From: Canna indica
Taxonomy: Eukaryota > Streptophyta > Magnoliopsida > Zingiberales > Cannaceae
Direction: 5' to 3'
NCBI GenBank assembly: GCA_034359265.1
Contig: CP136896.1
Coordinates: 60,895,501-60,959,500, forward strand
Length of the DNA stretch: 64,000 bases
The notes beneath the pieces were generated by a model. It was not told the origin of the DNA. It saw only the letters and a program-made list of their open reading frames with translations, and did no database searches. A program made the position numbers and the translations under genes. Each line of letters begins with the position of its first letter. Position 1 is the stretch's first letter. Of the stretch, positions 56,922 to 64,000 are shown piece after piece.

Positions 56922-59900
56922 CTTGTTTTTGGAGTAAACATGCCAAAGAGAAATTATCATCCAAGAAAAGTAAGCATGAATCACATTTTTACGTATGAAT
57001 CAAGACACATTGAGAGAGTAAGAGATGAAGAAATCACATTTTTGAGAATAGCCTCATGAATGATAGATAAAGATCAAGCTTTTTACCTTGGAGAAGAGTC
57101 TTGGAGGGGAGGTAGAAAGCCTAGAAGATGAGAGGAGAGGTTTTAGGTTCTGCCAGCCGGTTGAATGGGCAAGGAAGCCCTAGTTTCAGGCTTAAAAACT
57201 AGGTTTGAACGGCCAGGATTGAATTTGGCCGAAGAAATGAGCGATCCAAATCGATTTTCGCCTGTCGATCAATCGGGCGGTCGCTTGCCGATCGACTACT
57301 CGATCTGCACTGGGTTTTTATCTCTTAAGAAAATATTTTTGAGAGGGTGTGAGCATTTAAATTTTATGATTTTTTTAAAATATGAATTAGACTTTATGAG
57401 GATTCCAAAAAATCAAGAATCACTCGGAAATGATATGTCTATATTTTTCTAGAAATTCTACAAGATCCCGGTGGCATTTTTATAAATACAAGTCATTTAT
57501 CCACCAATTTCATATTCTGTTCAAACTTTTTAGATATCAAGATATAACCATTTAAAACTTGTTTGTCAAGTTTGGAGTGATACTAATGTCGTTTAATCGA
57601 GATATGAACTTAGTACGGTTTCATTCAAAGTATCCTTGAAACCATAAAAGTGCTAAGTATCAAATTTAGTTATCTACTCATGTTTTCTCTAGCTTAGGCA
57701 CTTGGACATTTAACCTGAGTGAATCTAAATATGTTTGTGAAGATTTAAACTTAAACAGAGACTTCTAAGTCAAATTGTTGATTTAGGTCAAATATTTTCA
57801 ATTTTGAGTTTCATAAAATAATCTAGTTATCGCATTGGTTATCTAGACATGAATTTTCAAATTTAAATGTCTAGACTCATGTGATATATGTATTTTAAAC
57901 ATGTTTGTCAACCATAAAAAATTAGGTCTCTAATGAGATTTTTAACCTAGAGCAAATTTCATCCAATCAAGATATTTTGAATTGCCTAAGTTATCAAAAT
58001 TTTACCTACTCATGAACTTTCATATATTTATCATGCAAATACAATCATGAGTATAGAGACATCATTAAACATGAATAATAAATTATTATACAAGTATTTT
58101 TGCAAAATTAAACTCATATCTCATTCTTGAGAATTTTTCAAACTTTTCATTTCCTTTTTCATTTTCTTCATAATAGCCTTCCATTTATAATAACTTGCAA
58201 GTATACTTCATTAATAGTATTCAAACCATATCTACTATCAAGTTATCATACTAAATAGCAAGATGAAATAAAAAAATCTTCATTTGAGAATTTCAACCTA
58301 AGCTATATAGTTAAAAATCGTCATGAAACCAAAGTGAATCGAGAGATCTCAACATATGAAATTTTGAAACATAAGATCTCCAACCCTTCATATTGGTTGA
58401 AAACCGAAAGGCCACAATAAGCCTACGATTTAAAATCGCAATGTCGCATGAGCCAATTACAGGCTTCATAGGTCTCCGAGAATAGCTTGTTTTTGGAGTA
58501 AACATGCCAAAGAGAAATTATCATCCAAGAAAAGTAAGCATGAATCACATTTTTACGTATGAATCAAGACACATTGAGAGAGTAAGAGATGAAGAAATCA
58601 CATTTTTGAGAATAGCCTCATGAATGATAGATAAAGATCAAGCTTTTTACCTTGGAGAAGAGTCTTGGAGGGGAGGTAGAAAGCCTAGAAGATGAGAGGA
58701 GAGGTTTTAGGTTCTGCCAGCCGGTTGAATGGGCAAGGAAGCCCTAGTTTCAGGCTTAAAAACTAGGTTTGAACGGCCAGGATTGAATTTGGCCGAAGAA
58801 ATGAGCGATCCAAATCGATTTTCGCCTGTCGATCAATCGGGCGGTCGCTTGCCGATCGACTACTCGATCTGCACTGGGTTTTTATCTCTTAAGAAAATAT
58901 TTTTGAGAGGGTGTGAGCATTTAAATTTTATGATTTTTTTAAAATATGAATTAGACTTTATGAGGATTCCAAAAAATCAAGAATCACTCGGAAATGATAT
59001 GTCTATATTTTTCTAGAAATTCTACAAGATCCCGGTGGCATTTTTATAAATACAAGTCATTTATCCACCAATTTCATATTCTGTTCAAACTTTTTAGATA
59101 TCAAGATATAACCATTTAAAACTTGTTTGTCAAGTTTGGAGTGATACTAATGTCGTTTAATCGAGATATGAACTTAGTACGGTTTCATTCAAAGTATCCT
59201 TGAAACCATAAAAGTGCTAAGTATCAAATTTAGTTATCTACTCATGTTTTCTCTAGCTTAGGCACTTGGACATTTAACCTGAGTGAATCTAAATATGTTT
59301 GTGAAGATTTAAACTTAAACAGAGACTTCTAAGTCAAATTGTTGATTTAGGTCAAATATTTTCAATTTTGAGTTTCATAAAATAATCTAGTTATCGCATT
59401 GGTTATCTAGACATGAATTTTCAAATTTAAATGTCTAGACTCATGTGATATATGTATTTTAAACATGTTTGTCAACCATAAAAAATTAGGTCTCTAATGA
59501 GATTTTTAACCTAGAGCAAATTTCATCCAATCAAGATATTTTGAATTGCCTAAGTTATCAAAATTTTACCTACTCATGAACTTTCATATATTTATCATGC
59601 AAATACAATCATGAGTATAGAGACATCATTAAACATGAATAATAAATTATTATACAAGTATTTTTGCAAAATTAAACTCATATCTCATTCTTGAGAATTT
59701 TTCAAACTTTTCATTTCCTTTTTCATTTTCTTCATAATAGCCTTCCATTTATAATAACTTGCAAGTATACTTCATTAATAGTATTCAAACCATATCTACT
59801 ATCAAGTTATCATACTAAATAGCAAGGTGAAATAAAAAAATCTTCATTTGAGAATTTCAACCTAAGCTATATAGTTAAAAATCGTCATGAAACCAAAGTG

Positions 59901-62900
59901 AATCGAGAGATCTCAACATATGAAATTTTGAAACATAAGATCTCCAACCCTTCATATTGGTTGAAAACCGAAAGGCCACAATAAGCCTACGATTTAAAAT
60001 CGCAATGTCGCATGAGCCAATTACAGGCTTCATAGGTCTCCGAGAATAGCTTGTTTTTGGAGTAAACATGCCAAAGAGAAATTATCATCCAAGAAAAGTA
60101 AGCATGAATCACATTTTTACGTATGAATCAAGACACATTGAGAGAGTAAGAGATGAAGAAATCACATTTTTGAGAATAGCCTCATGAATGATAGATAAAG
60201 ATCAAGCTTTTTACCTTGGAGAAGAGTCTTGGAGGGGAGGTAGAAAGCCTAGAAGATGAGAGGAGAGGTTTTAGGTTCTGCCAGCCGGTTGAATGGGCAA
60301 GGAAGCCCTAGTTTCAGGCTTAAAAACTAGGTTTGAACGGCCAGGATTGAATTTGGCCGAAGAAATGAGCGATCCAAATCGATTTTCGCCTGTCGATCAA
60401 TCGGGCGGTCGCTTGCCGATCGACTACTCGATCTGCACTGGGTTTTTATCTCTTAAGAAAATATTTTTGAGAGGGTGTGAGCATTTAAATTTTATGATTT
60501 TTTTAAAATATGAATTAGACTTTATGAGGATTCCAAAAAATCAAGAATCACTCGGAAATGATATGTCTATATTTTTCTAGAAATTCTACAAGATCCCGGT
60601 GGCATTTTTATAAATACAAGTCATTTATCCACCAATTTCATATTCTGTTCAAACTTTTTAGATATCAAGATATAACCATTTAAAACTTGTTTGTCAAGTT
60701 TGGAGTGATACTAATGTCGTTTAATCGAGATATGAACTTAGTACGGTTTCATTCAAAGTATCCTTGAAACCATAAAAGTGCTAAGTATCAAATTTAGTTA
60801 TCTACTCATGTTTTCTCTAGCTTAGGCACTTGGACATTTAACCTGAGTGAATCTAAATATGTTTGTGAAGATTTAAACTTAAACAGAGACTTCTAAGTCA
60901 AATTGTTGATTTAGGTCAAATATTTTCAATTTTGAGTTTCATAAAATAATCTAGTTATCGCATTGGTTATCTAGACATGAATTTTCAAATTTAAATGTCT
61001 AGACTCATGTGATATATGTATTTTAAACATGTTTGTCAACCATAAAAAATTAGGTCTCTAATGAGATTTTTAACCTAGAGCAAATTTCATCCAATCAAGA
61101 TATTTTGAATTGCCTAAGTTATCAAAATTTTACCTACTCATGAACTTTCATATATTTATCATGCAAATACAATCATGAGTATAGAGACATCATTAAACAT
61201 GAATAATAAATTATTATACAAGTATTTTTGCAAAATTAAACTCATATCTCATTCTTGAGAATTTTTCAAACTTTTCATTTCCTTTTTCATTTTCTTCATA
61301 ATAGCCTTCCATTTATAATAACTTGCAAGTATACTTCATTAATAGTATTCAAACCATATCTACTATCAAGTTATCATACTAAATAGCAAGGTGAAATAAA
61401 AAAATCTTCATTTGAGAATTTCAACCTAAGCTATATAGTTAAAAATCGTCATGAAACCAAAGTGAATCGAGAGATCTCAACATATGAAATTTTGAAACAT
61501 AAGATCTCCAACCCTTCATATTGGTTGAAAACCGAAAGGCCACAATAAGCCTACGATTTAAAATCGCAATGTCGCATGAGCCAATTACAGGCTTCATAGG
61601 TCTCCGAGAATAGCTTGTTTTTGGAGTAAACATGCCAAAGAGAAATTATCATCCAAGAAAAGTAAGCATGAATCACATTTTTACGTATGAATCAAGACAC
61701 ATTGAGAGAGTAAGAGATGAAGAAATCACATTTTTGAGAATAGCCTCATGAATGATAGATAAAGATCAAGCTTTTTACCTTGGAGAAGAGTCTTGGAGGG
61801 GAGGTAGAAAGCCTAGAAGATGAGAGGAGAGGTTTTAGGTTCTGCCAGCCGGTTGAATGGGCAAGGAAGCCCTAGTTTCAGGCTTAAAAACTAGGTTTGA
61901 ACGGCCAGGATTGAATTTGGCCGAAGAAATGAGCGATCCAAATCGATTTTCGCCTGTCGATCAATCGGGCGGTCGCTTGCCGATCGACTACTCGATCTGC
62001 ACTGGGTTTTTATCTCTTAAGAAAATATTTTTGAGAGGGTGTGAGCATTTAAATTTTATGATTTTTTTAAAATATGAATTAGACTTTATGAGGATTCCAA
62101 AAAATCAAGAATCACTCGGAAATGATATGTCTATATTTTTCTAGAAATTCTACAAGATCCCGGTGGCATTTTTATAAATACAAGTCATTTATCCACCAAT
62201 TTCATATTCTGTTCAAACTTTTTAGATATCAAGATATAACCATTTAAAACTTGTTTGTCAAGTTTGGAGTGATACTAATGTCGTTTAATCGAGATATGAA
62301 CTTAGTACGGTTTCATTCAAAGTATCCTTGAAACCATAAAAGTGCTAAGTATCAAATTTAGTTATCTACTCATGTTTTCTCTAGCTTAGGCACTTGGACA
62401 TTTAACCTGAGTGAATCTAAATATGTTTGTGAAGATTTAAACTTAAACAGAGACTTCTAAGTCAAATTGTTGATTTAGGTCAAATATTTTCAATTTTGAG
62501 TTTCATAAAATAATCTAGTTATCGCATTGGTTATCTAGACATGAATTTTCAAATTTAAATGTCTAGACTCATGTGATATATGTATTTTAAACATGTTTGT
62601 CAACCATAAAAAATTAGGTCTCTAATGAGATTTTTAACCTAGAGCAAATTTCATCCAATCAAGATATTTTGAATTGCCTAAGTTATCAAAATTTTACCTA
62701 CTCATGAACTTTCATATATTTATCATGCAAATACAATCATGAGTATAGAGACATCATTAAACATGAATAATAAATTATTATACAAGTATTTTTGCAAAAT
62801 TAAACTCATATCTCATTCTTGAGAATTTTTCAAACTTTTCATTTCCTTTTTCATTTTCTTCATAATAGCCTTCCATTTATAATAACTTGCAAGTATACTT

Positions 62901-63172
62901 CATTAATAGTATTCAAACCATATCTACTATCAAGTTATCATACTAAATAGCAAGGTGAAATAAAAAAATCTTCATTTGAGAATTTCAACCTAAGCTATAT
63001 AGTTAAAAATCGTCATGAAACCAAAGTGAATCGAGAGATCTCAACATATGAAATTTTGAAACATAAGATCTCCAACCCTTCATATTGGTTGAAAACCGAA
63101 AGGCCACAATAAGCCTACGATTTAAAATCGCAATGTCGCATGAGCCAATTACAGGCTTCATAGGTCTCCGAG
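56922..63172. repeat. Tandem array: four copies of a 1564-bp unit
   Basis: Units start at 56922, 58486, 60050 and 61614 and end at 63172, so the array is 3.997 units. By eye the copies are the same base for base except one clear change: AGCAAGATGAAATA in copy 1 (near 58257) against AGCAAGGTGAAATA in copies 2-4. Each unit is mostly AT-rich with one GC-richer block (57120-57320 in copy 1) carrying GATCGAC / TCGATC motifs like those of the LTR. On the minus strand this block looks like a leader ending in an exon/intron-like CCAAG-GTAAAAAG junction. Each copy holds the same 95-codon plus frame and a 64-codon minus frame (61 codons in copy 4), neither recognisable. The array lies inside the copia element, upstream of its accessory ORF. 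Confidence 0.95.
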
Positions 63173-63429
63173 GAGACTGAAAAATCAAAAAATAAAAAAC
63201 ATTTTCAAATGGACTCTTAACAAGAGCGGGGAAAATAACTCAAATTAAACAAATATCACAACTTCAACTTAAATAAAGCAGACCAAAGTAAGGAGATGAT
63301 ACAAAGTATACCTAGATTCTAATTTCCATACTTAGGCATCATGATGATTTGAAGTTGCAACCTCTTCGAGATTTCTCATTTGGATCCAATGTAAACATTA
63401 ATATTATATTTTTGTTTACCTTTGTGTGG

Positions 63430-64000
63430 TAGTTCCCCCTACAAAAAAAGATGAGATTTTTGGTACTCAAATGGCTTTGGGTCCTTGGGGGTTAGTGGTC
63501 TTAGGTACCCAAAGTGTCTTAACAACACTAGGGTTCATTTTAAAGGCACGATCATAGATTGCATGCCCATATGTACCACAACAAAAATAATATCGATTAA
63601 ATCTTTTCTTTTCATTTTTCTTATAGACATGAGGCTTAATGTTATGATGCTTATGATGAGCATGAACATTTTTAAAGAAAATATTTTTCTTCTGAGGTTT
63701 CCTAAATGAGATATTTTGAATTTTTGAATTAAGAAAAGAATTATTAACTTTTCTAATTCAATATCAACATTTCATTCTTCAAATCATTCATAGATTTATG
63801 CAAAGCATGCAATTGAGTTTTCAACATATTATTTTTATTCTTTAACATGTCATTTTTGTTTATCAATTCCTTCTTTAATTTTTTGTTTTTTTAATCATTT
63901 TTAACCATTAAGGCATACATAATTTTACATTCGTCTAATAATTCATCATAAAGAAGATCCGAGGAACTAGATGAATTAGATCTATAATTATGATCATCAT
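63430..64000 (-). pseudogene. SIRE-type copia gag remnant, broken, runs off the window
   Basis: The minus strand encodes SNSSSSSDLLYDELLDECKI, then a Lys/Asn-rich coiled-coil-like stretch (LKNKNNMLKTQLHALHKSMN), FRKPQKKNIFFKN, HAHHKHHN and a zinc-knuckle remnant YYFCCGTYGHAIYDR. It then reads KTLWVPKTTNPQGPKAI and VPK. In intact SIRE gag the knuckle is CX2CX4HX4C; here the first Cys is Tyr and the last is Arg, so zinc binding is lost. The tail TNPQGPK..WVPK is typical of the family. Stops occur near 63895, 63753 and 63478. The 5' part of the gene lies beyond 64000. Confidence 0.75.

Larger units (their letters stand above)
53615..64000 (-). mobile_element. SIRE/Maximus-type copia retrotransposon, pol region replaced by tandem array
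   Basis: Read on the minus strand from the right edge: a gag remnant with a mutated zinc knuckle (64000-63430), a 6.25-kb tandem array (63172-56922), the accessory ORF (56567-55425), a polypurine tract (55055-55039) and the 3' LTR (55038-53615). No protease, integrase, RT or RNase H sequence is seen. The 5' LTR lies beyond the window. GCTAT at 53610-53614 should be one copy of the 5-bp target duplication. SIRE elements normally have gag-pol then an extra ORF, so the layout fits apart from the missing pol. Confidence 0.8.

Noticed and set aside
57165..57452. A 95-codon open frame repeated identically in each 1564-bp unit (also 58729, 60293, 61857)
   Set aside because: It is identical because the units are identical. 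It has no recognisable motif, starts in the leader-like block and runs into AT-rich sequence. Repetition alone is no evidence of coding.
56922..63172. CRISPR-like or phage-like repeat array
   Set aside because: The units are 1564 bp with no spacer pattern, in a plant genome inside a retrotransposon.

Overview
This window is nuclear DNA from a flowering plant. The evidence is GT-AG introns, a 16-exon plant-specific kinase, a plant DUF761 gene, a NAC-domain fragment, and TEs of plant families (CACTA with TNP2 and Transposase_24, SIRE-type copia, Tekay-like LTR, L1-type LINE, hAT, PIF/Harbinger). The species cannot be told from the sequence. By eye it is AT-rich, and most of it is transposable elements in several nested layers. 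Coordinates of TE ends below come from matching terminal repeats and target-site duplications (TSDs) by eye.

Only two genes look intact, both on the minus strand. At 11041-15891 lies a 686-residue casein-kinase-1-like kinase of the HD16/EL1 (MLK/PPK) family. All 16 exons can be rebuilt with in-phase GT-AG junctions. At 42526-43167 lies an intronless 213-residue DUF761 protein with a TATA box. A broken NAC gene piece with a duplicated first exon sits at 4342-4650.

Layout. 1-10.5 kb: a non-autonomous CACTA element (426-3789, TSD GAC), the NAC fragment, a hAT element (4749-6033, 8-bp TSD), and several MITE or foldback elements. 11.0-15.9 kb: the kinase gene. 17.4-19.1 kb: a large foldback (MULE-like) element with doubled arms and another transposon in its loop. 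19.2-28.0 kb: LINE remnants, then a LINE (22116-27968, 13-bp TSD) with an insertion carrying a MATE-transporter fragment. 30.7-38.8 kb: two CACTA elements head to head with complementary internal deletions. 39-44.9 kb: mostly plain AT-rich DNA with a telomere-like G-quadruplex motif, two inverted-repeat elements and the DUF761 gene. 44.9-53.6 kb: a decayed gypsy-type element interrupted by a solo LTR (45283-52317, TSD GATTG). That LTR itself holds a PIF/Harbinger element carrying a PDX1 (vitamin B6 synthase) fragment, a further LTR and a hAT MITE. 53.6-64.0 kb: a minus-oriented SIRE-type copia element. A gag remnant and an accessory ORF are present, but four near-identical 1564-bp tandem units lie between them where pol would be expected.

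No bacterial-type system, CRISPR array or convincing tRNA/rRNA gene was seen. The most unusual structures are the retrotransposon-embedded 4 x 1564-bp array, the two transposon-captured host gene fragments (PDX1, MATE), the head-to-head CACTA pair and the doubled-arm foldback element.
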